Positions 32,945 through 41,355 of a stretch of DNA of 64,000 bases are shown piece after piece. Made by a program: the position numbers and the translations under genes. The notes under the pieces were generated by a model, which made no database searches, was not told the origin of the DNA, and saw only the letters and a program-made list of their open reading frames with translations. This DNA comes from JAKCDU01 sp035551615. GTDB taxonomy: Bacteria; Actinomycetota; Acidimicrobiia; Acidimicrobiales; Palsa-688. The stretch's first letter is position 1, and the number at the start of each line of letters is the position of its first letter. Location: the NCBI GenBank assembly GCA_035551615.1, contig DASZNC010000170.1, positions 47,659 through 111,658 on the forward strand. The letters run 5' to 3'.

Positions 32945-33102
32945 CGACGCGAAGAAGTCCGCATATCCGCAAACTGCGAACGAGGTATCTCTTCCCTAAA
33001 TTCGGGGTACATAACTCGGTCCCAACACTCATTGACGGCGCGCGAAACGGACGGATCGGGGCGATCTCGCCGGTCCCGGCGCCGGGCTGTAAGGATGGAC
33101 GG
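32945..33102. other. AT-richer upstream region of the TetR gene
   Basis: The stretch is less GC-rich than its surroundings (for example CCGCATATCCGCAAACTGCG and CCCTAAATTCGG) and probably holds the TetR/thioesterase promoter. An in-frame open extension of the TetR gene crosses it but has poor codon usage. AAGGA before the ATG at 33103 supports the shorter start. Confidence 0.4.
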
Positions 33103-33747
33103 ATGGAAGGACCCCGCTTCGGCGAGCTGCGGCAGCGGATGCCGGCCGCCGCCCGCCGCAGCCAGCTCCTGGAAGTGGCCCTCGAGCGGTTCGCGGCCGG
33201 CGGCTACCACGACACGTCGATGGAGGAGATCGCCGACGCCGCCGGGGTGACCAAGCCGGTTCTGTACCAACATTTCCATTCGAAGCAGGAGTTGTTCCTC
33301 GAGCTGCTCGATACGGAGGGCCGGGAGCTTCTCGACGACGTGGCCGCCCGGGCGGCGGCCGAGACCCACCCCTATCAGCGGGTGCTGGGCGGCTTCCGTG
33401 CCTACTTCGATTTCGTCTGCAAGCGGACCAGCGCCTTCCAATTGCTGTTCGGCAGCGGCGCCCGGCTGGCCGACGAGTTCGCCGATTCGGTGCGTCGCCT
33501 GGAGGAGGGCATCGCCATGGTGATCGCCCATTTCATCGACGCCGATATAGACGACGAGCACCGCAGCCTGCTGGGCTACGCCATCGTCGGCCTGGGCGAG
33601 GTGGCCGGTCGCCGGTGGGTCGCCGGGCGCGACAACGACACCCTCGACCCGGGCGAGGCCGACGTGCTGGCCACCCGGCTGGCCGACCTGGTGTGGGCCG
33701 GCCTGCGGGGCCTGCCGCGGGAGAGCGACGCAGGAACCTCGTCATGA
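33103..33747 (+). CDS. TetR family transcriptional regulator
   Basis: This one-component repressor has 214 residues. The helix-turn-helix is MEEIADAAGVTKPVLYQHFHSKQELF (about 41-66, shown in two overlapping helices). The C-terminal domain includes LLGYAIVGLGEVAGRRWV and should bind a small ligand, probably a lipid or acyl-CoA. The stop overlaps the thioesterase ATG (ATGA), so it likely controls that gene and itself. Confidence 0.92.
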   Translation: MEGPRFGELRQRMPAAARRSQLLEVALERFAAGGYHDTSMEEIADAAGVTKPVLYQHFHSKQELFLELLDTEGRELLDDVAARAAAETHPYQRVLGGFRAYFDFVCKRTSAFQLLFGSGARLADEFADSVRRLEEGIAMVIAHFIDADIDDEHRSLLGYAIVGLGEVAGRRWVAGRDNDTLDPGEADVLATRLADLVWAGLRGLPRESDAGTSS

Positions 33748-34151
33748 GCGACCGGCCGCGACCGCGCGTCCCACCGAACTGTGACCTGACACTGGGCATG
33801 ACATGTGTCGACAAGTCGCAGCCGGGCGTGACCGTCTGGAAGATGACGCCGGCCGAGCAGTTCGCCAACCCCATCGGGGTCATGCAGGGTGGTTTCGTGA
33901 CCGCCTTCGCCGACACGGCGATGGCGTCGGCGACGATCACCAACCTCCAGGGCCGCAAGGCCTACACCGCCAACACCGAGCTGAAGATCAGCTTCCTACG
34001 GGGCGCACCGATAGGCGAGCCTCTCACCTGCACCGCCCGCGTCATAGGAGGCGGTCAAAGGGTGACCTTCGTCGAGGCCGACATCGTCGACGAACAGGGC
34101 CGGCTGGTGGCCAGAGCCTCGTCGACCTATCTGCTCACGCCCCGGGACTGA
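33744..34151 (+). CDS. PaaI-type hotdog thioesterase
   Basis: This 135-residue single-hotdog protein hydrolyses acyl-CoA or aryl-CoA thioesters. Family landmarks are ANPIGVMQGGFVTAFADTAM, where the N/Q...GG...D/E pattern marks the active site, and the strand ELKISFLRGAP. It is translationally coupled to the TetR gene upstream, so expression is probably ligand-controlled. The exact acyl substrate is unknown. Confidence 0.88.
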   Translation: MSDRPRPRVPPNCDLTLGMTCVDKSQPGVTVWKMTPAEQFANPIGVMQGGFVTAFADTAMASATITNLQGRKAYTANTELKISFLRGAPIGEPLTCTARVIGGGQRVTFVEADIVDEQGRLVARASSTYLLTPRD

Positions 34152-34190
34152 CCCGGGGGCGAGAGCAACGAGTCAGGCCGGGGCCTGCGG

Positions 34191-34673
34191 TCAGAGCGCC
34201 TTCAGGACGGCGTCAGCGCTGCTGACGTCGAGACCCAGGGTCTCCTCGACGGCCAGGTGGGAGAGGACCCCGTCCTTGATCACGGCTGCGTAGCGCTTCG
34301 ACCGCACGCCCAGGCCGCCGCCGGTCAGGTCGACATCGAGGCCCAGCTCCTTCGTGAACGTCGCCGAGCCGTCGGCGATCAGGCCGACCTTGCCCTCCAC
34401 CTCATTGGCCTTGCCCCATGCGGCCATGACAAAGGCGTCGTTGACCGACACGCAGTAGATGCGGTCGACCCCCTTCTCCTTCAGATCCTCGGCCCGGATC
34501 ACGAACCCGGGAAGATGATGGTCACTGCACGTCGGCGTGAAGGCGCCGGGGAGGCCGAACAGCACCACGGTGCCGGAGCCGAGCAGGTCGGCGGTCTGGG
34601 CCGCTTCGGGCCCGCTGGCCCCCGGAACCTGCACCTTGACGTCGGGAATCTTGTCGCCCACTGCGATGGTCAT
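34191..34673 (-). CDS. Peroxiredoxin (Prx5-type)
   Basis: This redoxin-fold peroxidase of 160 residues has the peroxidatic cysteine C49 in GAFTPTCSDHHLPGF. A second cysteine, C74 in IYCVSVND, is conserved in this group but is not always the resolving residue. It reduces peroxides with thiol donors in the cytosol. The start is the ATG at 34673 (MTIAVGDKIPD); an upstream extension reads through the divergent promoter. Confidence 0.93.
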   Translation of the reverse strand: MTIAVGDKIPDVKVQVPGASGPEAAQTADLLGSGTVVLFGLPGAFTPTCSDHHLPGFVIRAEDLKEKGVDRIYCVSVNDAFVMAAWGKANEVEGKVGLIADGSATFTKELGLDVDLTGGGLGVRSKRYAAVIKDGVLSHLAVEETLGLDVSSADAVLKAL

Positions 34674-34734
34674 GTCCCCCACCCTGCCACACGGTCGGGA
34701 CCGGCAAAACCTGGATGACCCTAGGATGATGACC

Positions 34735-35286
34735 ATGGCCGAAGATCAGCCGCACTGGCGGGGGATCAACCACCTCGCCCTCATCACCACCGACATGGAC
34801 GCAACGGTGCGCTTCTACCACGGGGTGCTCGGCGCCCGACTGGTGGCCCACCTCGGCAATGAGGCCTTCCGGCACTACTTCTTCGAGATCGGGCCGGAGA
34901 ACACGATCGCCTTCTTCGAGTACCGGGACTTCCCGCTCGAGCCGTTCGCCAAGCCGGCCGGCGTACCCGACCGCCGGGCCATCCAGTTCGACCACATCTC
35001 CTTCAACCTGCCCGACGAGGAGGCGCTGCTGTCCCTCCGGTCCCGGCTCAAGGAAGCCGGCTGCGAGATCACCGACGTGGTCGATCACGGCTTCATCCGC
35101 TCGGTCTACTTCACCGACCCCAACGGCATCGCCCTGGAGGCCTCGTGGTGGGTCACCGACGCCACCGGCCGCGGCGCCGACTACGGCGACGGCATCCTGT
35201 TCAGCGATCCGAACCCGGTCCCGGCGGTTCGGGAGATACAGGAACGCGGCACTGTTGCGACGGTGCCGCACACGAAACTGGCCTGA
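34735..35286 (+). CDS. VOC/glyoxalase superfamily protein
   Basis: This vicinal-oxygen-chelate fold protein has 183 residues. The first beta-alpha-beta unit is NHLALITTDMDATVRFY; candidate metal ligands are the His in INHLAL, the His in FDHISFNL and the Glu in GIALEASWW. Such proteins can be dioxygenases, isomerases or resistance factors. Start codons cluster (34726, 34729, 34735). The next gene, rpiA, follows after 3 bp. Confidence 0.85.
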   Translation: MAEDQPHWRGINHLALITTDMDATVRFYHGVLGARLVAHLGNEAFRHYFFEIGPENTIAFFEYRDFPLEPFAKPAGVPDRRAIQFDHISFNLPDEEALLSLRSRLKEAGCEITDVVDHGFIRSVYFTDPNGIALEASWWVTDATGRGADYGDGILFSDPNPVPAVREIQERGTVATVPHTKLA

Positions 35287-35289
35287 CCT

Positions 35290-35931
35290 TTGACCGCGGA
35301 GGAAGGCAAGCGGCGGGCGGCGGTCGAAGCCGCGCAACTGATCGAGGACGGGATGACGGTCGGACTCGGCACCGGCTCCACCGTGGCCTACCTGCTGCCG
35401 GCGCTGGCCGCCCGGAACCTGCAGATCCGCTGCGTCTCGACGTCGGTGCGGACCGAGGAGGACGCCGCCGCGCTGGGGCTGCCGGTGGAGCCGTTCAGCC
35501 GGTTGGACCGGCTGGACGTCGCCATCGACGGCGCCGACCAGGTCGACGGCGGCAGCTGGCTGGTCAAGGGCGGGGGCGCCGCCCACACCCGGGAGAAGAT
35601 CGTCGCCGGGGCGGCCGACCGGTTCATCGTCATCGTCTCGCCCGAAAAGGTCGTCGAGGCGGTTCGGCCGCCGATCCCGTTGGAGTTGATGGCGTTCGGG
35701 CTGGAGTCCACGCTGCGCCGGCTGGGATCGGCCCGGCTGAGGCCGGGGGCACCCCCGAGCCCGGACGGCGGCATCATCGCCGACTGGATGGACCCCTTCG
35801 ACGACCCGGCCGGGTTGGCGGCCTACCTGGCGGCGACGCCGGGCGTGGTGGACCACGGTTTGTTCCCGCCGGCCATGGTCAGCCAGGTGATCGTCGGCGG
35901 CCGCCAGCCGGCCCCCGAGTCGCCCGGCTAG
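35290..35931 (+). CDS. rpiA: Ribose-5-phosphate isomerase A
   Basis: This 213-residue pentose-phosphate pathway enzyme interconverts ribose-5-phosphate and ribulose-5-phosphate. Family motifs are GLGTGSTVAYLL (phosphate loop), AIDGADQVDGG and KGGGAAHTREK, which contain the catalytic Asp and Lys positions. The start is a TTG just after the VOC gene. Many Actinobacteria use the B-type isomerase instead, so the A-type is worth noting. Confidence 0.93.
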   Translation: MTAEEGKRRAAVEAAQLIEDGMTVGLGTGSTVAYLLPALAARNLQIRCVSTSVRTEEDAAALGLPVEPFSRLDRLDVAIDGADQVDGGSWLVKGGGAAHTREKIVAGAADRFIVIVSPEKVVEAVRPPIPLELMAFGLESTLRRLGSARLRPGAPPSPDGGIIADWMDPFDDPAGLAAYLAATPGVVDHGLFPPAMVSQVIVGGRQPAPESPG

Positions 35932-35956
35932 CCCGCCGCCGATGGTCGGCCCGGGT

Positions 35957-36931
35957 CTATTTCGCGAGCTGGCCACCGCCCGGGTAGAGAGCAGCCAGCT
36001 CCCGGCCCACCAGGGCCAGCTGGTCGCGCACCTCGACCGGTTCGAACACCTCGACACGACCGCCCAGGCCGGCGATCTCGCCGGCCAGGCTCGGGACACT
36101 CATACCCCGCAATTCGACGTCGACCCGTCCGTCCTCCCGGGGCGGTCCGATGGCCAACCGGGTGCCCAGCAGCCAGCGGCACAAGGGCAACACGTCGCGA
36201 TCGGCGGCCGCCACGGCCCGGACCGGCGAGCGCATCTCGCCCACCCGTTCGCTGATCATCTGCCACGCCGCGTCCAGATCGAACCCCTCGGGCCGGGTGG
36301 CCGGCTGCCCGGTGAGCTCGACGGAGGTGACCCGGTCCACCCGGAAGGTGCGCAGCCCGGCCGGAGTGTCACCGACCATGTACCAGGTGGATCCCTTGGC
36401 GGCCAGGCCGAGCGGCTCGACCACCCGCTCCGTCGCCGCCCCCGTCCGGTCGACATACCCGAGCCGGACCTGGCCGCCCTCCACCACGGCTTCCTGGACG
36501 GCGTTCAGGTGGGTCGGCGGTGGCCGGTCGTTCGGGAAGGGACGGCGGTCCCACCCGGTCCGGTCGATGACGACCGAGGTGGCGGCCGCCTCCGCACCGG
36601 GGCGGAACGGCTCGGGCAGAGCCCGCACCAGCTTGCGCAGCGCCGCCTTGAGCTCGGGTGTGGCCCCGGCCGACGGGCCGGCCATGAGGAACAGGGCCCG
36701 GGCCTCGGCCGCGGTCAACCCCGACAGATCGGTCCGGCCACTCCCGAGCAGCCGCCAGCCGCCGTTGCGGCCCTGGGTCGAGTAGATGGGCAGGCCGGCC
36801 TGGCCCAGGGCGTCGAGATCGCGCCGGGCCGTCCGCTCGGAGATCTCGAGCTCGTCGGCCACCTCGGCCGCCGTGACCTGGCCGCGTGTCTGCAGGAGCA
36901 TGAGGATGGCCACCAGGCGGTCGGCGCGCAT
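35957..36931 (-). CDS. WYL-domain transcriptional regulator (DeoR-like HTH)
   Basis: This 324-residue regulator has an N-terminal HTH_11 winged helix (MRADRLVAILMLLQTRG, then VTAAEVADELEISERTARRDLDAL) and a C-terminal WYL domain (KGSTWYMVGDTPAGLRTFRVDRVTS region). WYL proteins sense nucleic acid or small ligands. It diverges from the TIGR03086 gene with 62 bp between, where a perfect inverted repeat lies (36952-36972). Control of that neighbour and of itself is likely. Confidence 0.9.
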   Translation of the reverse strand: MRADRLVAILMLLQTRGQVTAAEVADELEISERTARRDLDALGQAGLPIYSTQGRNGGWRLLGSGRTDLSGLTAAEARALFLMAGPSAGATPELKAALRKLVRALPEPFRPGAEAAATSVVIDRTGWDRRPFPNDRPPPTHLNAVQEAVVEGGQVRLGYVDRTGAATERVVEPLGLAAKGSTWYMVGDTPAGLRTFRVDRVTSVELTGQPATRPEGFDLDAAWQMISERVGEMRSPVRAVAAADRDVLPLCRWLLGTRLAIGPPREDGRVDVELRGMSVPSLAGEIAGLGGRVEVFEPVEVRDQLALVGRELAALYPGGGQLAK

Positions 36932-36951
36932 ACGCAGATATTTCCAGAGAT

Positions 36952-36972
36952 ACCGGTCAGAGGTTGACCGGT
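36952..36972. promoter_or_regulatory. Operator-like inverted repeat ACCGGTCA-N5-TGACCGGT
   Basis: Perfect 8-bp arms with a 5-nt spacer lie midway between the divergent starts of the WYL regulator (36931) and the TIGR03086 gene (36994). Position makes it the best candidate site for the WYL regulator. Confidence 0.55.
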
Positions 36973-36993
36973 TTAGGGGGTCAATCTGCATCC

Positions 36994-37572
36994 ATGACCA
37001 ACACCGCTCCTGCCCCTACCGACATCCGCCGGGAGTTCGCCCTGGCCGTATCCGTCAGCGTCCGGGTGATCGCCGGGGTCCGCCCCGACCAGCTCGCCGA
37101 TCCCACCCCCTGCGCCGACTTCGATGTGCGTGGCTTGATGAACCATCTGGTGATGGTGCTCCGGCGGGTGGCGGCCATGGGCCGGGGGGAGAGCCCGTTC
37201 TCGGTGACCGACCAGGTGGATGACGGCCGGTGGACCGACGAATGGTTGACCGCCGCCCACCAGTGCCAGGACGCGTGGACCGACGAGCGCCTGACGGCGA
37301 GCATCGAACTGCCGTGGACGACGATGTCCGGCCACGATGCCCTGGCCGTATACGTGAGCGAGGTCATCGTCCACACGTGGGACCTGGCCCAGGCCACGCT
37401 CCAGGAGGCCGATTGGCCGCACCCGGTCCTCGAGGCCGCCTACGCCGCCCTGGTGCCGCAGATGCCGGCGACCGGGCGCAGCGACGAGATCCCCTTCGCC
37501 GATGCGGTGACGGTGGCCGACGACGCGCCGATCCTCGACCGGCTCATCGCCTACTCCGGTCGCCAGCCCTAG
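36994..37572 (+). CDS. TIGR03086 family metal-binding (DinB/MDMPI-like) protein
   Basis: This protein of 192 residues is related to mycothiol-dependent maleylpyruvate isomerase and DinB-like enzymes. Likely metal-binding histidines are in LMNHLVMVL (about 48) and VIVHTWDLA (about 130). Such proteins typically use mycothiol in detoxification reactions. It diverges from the WYL regulator. Confidence 0.85.
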   Translation: MTNTAPAPTDIRREFALAVSVSVRVIAGVRPDQLADPTPCADFDVRGLMNHLVMVLRRVAAMGRGESPFSVTDQVDDGRWTDEWLTAAHQCQDAWTDERLTASIELPWTTMSGHDALAVYVSEVIVHTWDLAQATLQEADWPHPVLEAAYAALVPQMPATGRSDEIPFADAVTVADDAPILDRLIAYSGRQP

Positions 37573-37650
37573 CCGCCCGGCTGCCTGTCGGACCGGCTGC
37601 CTGGCGGACCTGCTGCCTGGGTGCCTGGGTGCCCGGGTGCCTGGCTGACC

Positions 37651-37706
37651 GGCTGTCCGGCTGTCCGGCTCTCCGGCTGTCCGGCTGTCCGGCTGTCCGG
37701 CTGTCC
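37651..37706. repeat. 8-bp tandem repeat GGCTGTCC, seven copies
   Basis: Seven head-to-tail units of GGCTGTCC (the third reads GGCTCTCC) lie in the gap between the TIGR03086 gene and an MFS gene. Upstream (37573-37650) are looser GGCTGCCTG/GGGTGCCTG runs, which look like decayed copies. No coding function is seen. Confidence 0.9.
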
Positions 37707-37761
37707 GGCGGACCTAGTGTTCTGGCGTCCCCCAGGCGGGCGCCGATCGCTCGACCGTCAT

Positions 37762-37794
37762 CCAAAGCGGAGCGGAGTCTCCGCTCCGCTTTGG
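37762..37794. terminator. 33-bp perfect palindrome, likely terminator
   Basis: Arms of 16 bp (CCAAAGCGGAGCGGAG and its complement) flank one central T. Folded, it gives a very strong GC-rich hairpin about 190 bp after the TIGR03086 stop and 45 bp before the MFS start. It could be a terminator or part of the MFS leader. There is no T-tract. Confidence 0.55.
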
Positions 37795-37838
37795 CGGCTA
37801 TCATCTTCTTGCCCCCCAGGCGGATCAGGAGAAGGTGA

Positions 37839-39314
37839 ATGGACAGCAGCGTCGAGGCCAGACAGGACTACCGGTTGACCTATGCCGTGCTGGTGGTCGG
37901 GGTGACGGCATACGCCCTGCTGCAGTCGCTGGTGATCCCGGTGCTGCCGACGATCCAGTCGGCGCTGCACACGTCGCAGTCCAACGCCGCCTGGGTGTTG
38001 ACTATGTACCTGCTGTCGGCCTCGATCTTCACCCCTATCGTCGGCCGCCTGGGTGACCTGTGGGGCAAGAAGCGCTTGTTGGTGATCACGCTGGTCGGCC
38101 TGGCTGCCGGCTGTGCCATCTCGGCGCTGTCGCAGACGTTGCTCGTGATGCTGATCGGACGGGCCGTACAGGGCATCGGTGGCGGTCTCATGCCACTGGC
38201 CTTCGGCATCGTGCGCGACGAGTTCCCCAAGGCCAAGGTCCCGGGGGCGGTGGGAACGACGGCCGCCATCGTGTCGGCCGGTTCGGGTGCCGGCCTGGTG
38301 CTGGCCGGACCGATCGTGTCGGCCGCCTCGTTCCGGTGGCTGTTCTGGATTCCGTTGATCTGCCTGGTCGTCGCCGCGGTGGCCGCTTTCTTCGTCGTCC
38401 CCGACTCGGCCCCCCGGACCGGTAGTCGGGTCAGATGGTCGGGGGCGGCCCTGCTGTCCGGCTGGCTGGTCCTGCTCCTGGTGCCCCTGAGCGAAGCGTC
38501 GCAGTGGGGCTGGGGGTCGGCGACCACCATCGGGATGCTCCTGGCCGCGGCGGTGGTGGCCGCCCTCTGGGTGAAGGTCGAGTCGGCTTCGGACCATCCG
38601 ATGATCGACATGCGGCTGATGCGGGTCCCCGTGGTCTGGACCTCGAATCTGGTCGCGTTCCTGTTCGGGGTGGGCATGTACGCCAACTTCGCCTTCCTCC
38701 CCCAGTTCCTGCAGACACCGAAGTCGGCCGGCTACGGGTTCGGGCTGAGCGTGACCCAGTCCGGCCTGATCCTGCTGCCGTCCACCGTCATGATGTTCCT
38801 CGGCGGCCTGGCGACCGGTCGGCTGACTCTGCGCTACGGCGGGCGGGCGGTGTTGATCGTCGGCGCCGTGGTCTCGATCGTGCCGTTCATCATGCTGGCG
38901 ACCAGCCGCTCTCAGTTGTGGGAGCTGGCACTGGCCATGACCCTCTTCGGCGCCGGATTCGGCCTGGTCTACTCGGCCATGACGACGTTGATCGTCGAGG
39001 GCGTACGGATGGACGAGACCGGTGTGGCCAGTGGCATGAACGCCAACATCCGCACGATCGGCGGCTCCATCGGCGCCGCCGTCATGGCCAGCGCCGTGAC
39101 CGCCACCTCCCATGGGGGGGGACTGCCGACCAATGCCGGCTACACGCACGGCTACCTGCTCCTGCTGGTCGCGGCCGTTGCCGCCGGCGGGGCCGGGTTC
39201 CTGGTTCCCGGCCGGCTCCGGCCGCCGACCGCCCGGCAGTTGGCCGACGCGTTGCCTCACCCGGAACTGGGAATGGTCGCCGGCGGCACCCTCCTCGGCG
39301 ACCTGCCGGAATGA
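37839..39314 (+). CDS. MFS transporter, DHA2 (14-TM) family
   Basis: This 491-residue exporter has 14 predicted membrane helices. It shows GRLGDLWGKKR (motif A) and the GRAVQGIGGGLMPLAFG segment. It is likely a proton-driven drug or metabolite efflux pump. Its stop overlaps the ATG of a TetR gene (ATGA), a common arrangement for regulated efflux. It is similar in type to the truncated MFS at the start of the window. Confidence 0.92.
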   Translation: MDSSVEARQDYRLTYAVLVVGVTAYALLQSLVIPVLPTIQSALHTSQSNAAWVLTMYLLSASIFTPIVGRLGDLWGKKRLLVITLVGLAAGCAISALSQTLLVMLIGRAVQGIGGGLMPLAFGIVRDEFPKAKVPGAVGTTAAIVSAGSGAGLVLAGPIVSAASFRWLFWIPLICLVVAAVAAFFVVPDSAPRTGSRVRWSGAALLSGWLVLLLVPLSEASQWGWGSATTIGMLLAAAVVAALWVKVESASDHPMIDMRLMRVPVVWTSNLVAFLFGVGMYANFAFLPQFLQTPKSAGYGFGLSVTQSGLILLPSTVMMFLGGLATGRLTLRYGGRAVLIVGAVVSIVPFIMLATSRSQLWELALAMTLFGAGFGLVYSAMTTLIVEGVRMDETGVASGMNANIRTIGGSIGAAVMASAVTATSHGGGLPTNAGYTHGYLLLLVAAVAAGGAGFLVPGRLRPPTARQLADALPHPELGMVAGGTLLGDLPE

Positions 39315-39964
39315 CGGCCACCGACTCCCCCACCGTCCGGCGCGATGCGGCCCGCAACCGGGCCCGCCTGCTCGAAGCGGCCGGCCGGGTGTTCGCCGAC
39401 CACGGCCTCGATGCCGGGGTCGACGAGGTCGCCCGGTCCGCCGGGCTCGGGATGGGCACGCTCTATCGCCACTTCCCGACCAAGGAGACGCTGATCGGGG
39501 CTCTCGTCGAGGAGATCGTCGACCGCATGGTGGCGGTGGCCGAGTCGGCCCTGGCCGTCGGCGACGGGACCGGCCTGGAGCAGTTCCTGGAGGCATCGGG
39601 CGCAGTGCAGGCCGCCCACCGGGGCTGCCTCCCCCGGCTGTGGTCGATGACCGGGCGGAACGAGAAGCAGATCCATCTGCGGCGGTGCGTGAACCGCCTA
39701 CTGACCGATGCCAAGCGGCACGAACTGGTGCGGCGGGATCTGGCCGAAACCGACGTGACCCTGATCATGTGGTCGCTGCGAGGAGTGATCGAGACCACCG
39801 GCGCAGTGTCACCCGACGCCTGGAGACGTCACCTGAGCCTCCTCGTGGCGGCCATCCGGCCGGGAGGCCCACCGCTCGCCCGCTCACCGATCACCCGGGC
39901 CGAGTGCGACCGCATCATCTACGGCGATGCCGGAAGGGGCCGCCCCGGGTCAGGCCCGGGATAG
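39311..39964 (+). CDS. TetR family transcriptional regulator
   Basis: This 217-residue regulator is coupled to the MFS gene. The HTH region reads VDEVARSAGLGMGTLYRHFPTKETL. The C-terminal domain is of the SBP-like TetR_C type. The last residues (GRGRPGSGPG) are encoded by the first, partly diverged unit of a tandem repeat that continues past the stop codon, so the C-terminus may have been altered by repeat growth. It probably represses the efflux gene. Confidence 0.9.
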   Translation: MTATDSPTVRRDAARNRARLLEAAGRVFADHGLDAGVDEVARSAGLGMGTLYRHFPTKETLIGALVEEIVDRMVAVAESALAVGDGTGLEQFLEASGAVQAAHRGCLPRLWSMTGRNEKQIHLRRCVNRLLTDAKRHELVRRDLAETDVTLIMWSLRGVIETTGAVSPDAWRRHLSLLVAAIRPGGPPLARSPITRAECDRIIYGDAGRGRPGSGPG

Positions 39965-39966
39965 AC

Positions 39967-40030
39967 GATGGCCGCCCCGGGTCAGGCCCGGAATAGACGA
40001 TGGCCGCCCCGGGTCAGGCCCGGAATACAC
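39967..40030. repeat. 32-bp tandem repeat, two full copies plus flanking partial copies
   Basis: Two nearly identical 32-bp units (39967-39998 and 39999-40030) are preceded by a partial copy inside the TetR stop region (about 39939-39966) and followed by the first 14 bp of another. Each unit contains an in-frame TAG and an ATG. The start of each unit matches the left arm of the terminator-like palindrome at 40031-40057. Confidence 0.9.
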
Positions 40031-40057
40031 GATGGCCGCCCCGGCGGGGCGGCCATC
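40031..40057. terminator. Perfect palindrome between convergent TetR and acyl-CoA dehydrogenase genes
   Basis: GATGGCCGCCCCG and CGGGGCGGCCATC flank a single G, giving 13-bp arms. It lies 24 bp after the dehydrogenase stop (minus strand) and should end both transcripts. Its left arm appears in extra copies in the adjacent 32-bp repeats. Confidence 0.7.
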
Positions 40058-40080
40058 GGGTCAGACAGGACCGGCCTCGA

Positions 40081-41298
40081 TCAGTTGATGTGCATGCCGG
40101 AGATGGCCCGGGCGATCACCAGGTGCTGGATCTCGCTCGTACCCTCGAAGATGGTGAAGATCTTGGCGTCGCGGTGCCACCGTTCGACCGGGTGCTCCCG
40201 GACGTAGCCGGCCCCACCCAGTATCTGAATGGCGTCGTCGGTGACCTGAACCGCGGTCTCGCCGGCGAACAACTTCGACTGCGAACCCTCGGCCGCCTCG
40301 AAGCCCTCGCCGCTGGAGCCCCGCCACGACGCGTTCCACACGAGGAGTCGGGCGGCGTCGGTCTTCATGCGCATCTGGGCCAGCTTGAAAGCGATGGCCT
40401 GGTTCTCGATGATGGCCCGACCGAACTGCTTGCGCTCCTTGGCGTACTCGAGGGCGTACTCGTAGGCGGCCCGGGAGATACCGACGGCCTGGGCGCCGAC
40501 CGCCGGCCGGGTCTTCTCGAAGGTGGCCATGGCCGCCTGGCTGCGGCTGCCGACCTTTCCTTCGCGGGCCCGGGCCAGCTTCTCGTCCAGCTTCTCCTTG
40601 CCGCCCAGCACCAGCCGGCCGGGGATGCGTACGTCGTCGAAGACGACCTCGGCGGTGTGGGAGGCGCGGATGCCCATCTTCTTGAACTTCTGGCCCTGCG
40701 TCAGGCCCGGGGTGCCGGGCGGGACGATGAACGAAGCCTGGCCCCGTCCTTTGAGCTCCGGATCGACCGACGCGACCACCACGTGCACGTCGGCGATACC
40801 GCCGTTGGTGATCCAGGTCTTCGTGCCGTTGATGACCCACTCGTCCTTGGCCTCGTCGTAGACGGCCTTGGTGCGCATCGAAGAAACGTCGGAGCCGGCA
40901 TCGGGCTCGGAGACGCAGAAGGCGGCCAGGGCGATCTTCTCGGGGGTACCGAAGCACTGGGGCAGCCACTCGCCGATCTGCTCCGACGTGCCGTTGGCGA
41001 AAATGCCGGCCACGCCCAGGGTGGTCCCGAATATGGCCAGGCCGATCCCGGCGTCGCCCCACGCCATCTCCTCCATCACGAGGGGGGTGGAGATGCCGGT
41101 CGGGTCGCTGAACATGTTGGCGACGAAATCGAGCGAGTACAGGCCGATCTTGGCCGCCTCCTCGATGATCGGCCACGGGGTCTCCTCCCGCTCGTCCCAG
41201 TCGTGGGCGGCCGGCCGGATGACGGTCTCGGCGAAGTCGTGGACCCACTTCTTCAGCTGGACCTGGTCTTCGTTGAGAGAGTTGGAGAAATCGGGCAT
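40081..41298 (-). CDS. Acyl-CoA dehydrogenase
   Basis: This FAD-dependent enzyme of 405 residues introduces a trans-2 double bond in acyl-CoA and passes electrons to ETF. It has the substrate/FAD signatures AFCVSEPDAGSDVSSM and KTWITNGG, and the C-terminal RDAKIFTIFEGTSEIQ, where the Glu of FEGTSE is the catalytic base. A palindrome (GTTACC-N4-GGTAAC, 41330-41345) lies 32 bp upstream of the start. The acyl chain preference is not determined. Confidence 0.94.
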   Translation of the reverse strand: MPDFSNSLNEDQVQLKKWVHDFAETVIRPAAHDWDEREETPWPIIEEAAKIGLYSLDFVANMFSDPTGISTPLVMEEMAWGDAGIGLAIFGTTLGVAGIFANGTSEQIGEWLPQCFGTPEKIALAAFCVSEPDAGSDVSSMRTKAVYDEAKDEWVINGTKTWITNGGIADVHVVVASVDPELKGRGQASFIVPPGTPGLTQGQKFKKMGIRASHTAEVVFDDVRIPGRLVLGGKEKLDEKLARAREGKVGSRSQAAMATFEKTRPAVGAQAVGISRAAYEYALEYAKERKQFGRAIIENQAIAFKLAQMRMKTDAARLLVWNASWRGSSGEGFEAAEGSQSKLFAGETAVQVTDDAIQILGGAGYVREHPVERWHRDAKIFTIFEGTSEIQHLVIARAISGMHIN

Positions 41299-41329
41299 GA
41301 CGCAATGCGACCCTTCTCGAAAGCGGCTA

Positions 41330-41345
41330 GTTACCGCAGGGTAAC
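41330..41345. promoter_or_regulatory. Inverted repeat GTTACC-N4-GGTAAC
   Basis: Perfect 6-bp arms lie in the 57-bp gap between the MFS stop (41356) and the acyl-CoA dehydrogenase start. It is a candidate operator for the dehydrogenase gene. Confidence 0.4.
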
Positions 41346-41355
41346 ATACCCGTCT

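Noticed and set aside
39967..40057. 32-bp repeats as a possible CRISPR array
   Set aside because: Repeats are directly adjacent with no spacers, and no cas genes are present. They are a tandem repeat linked to a terminator.
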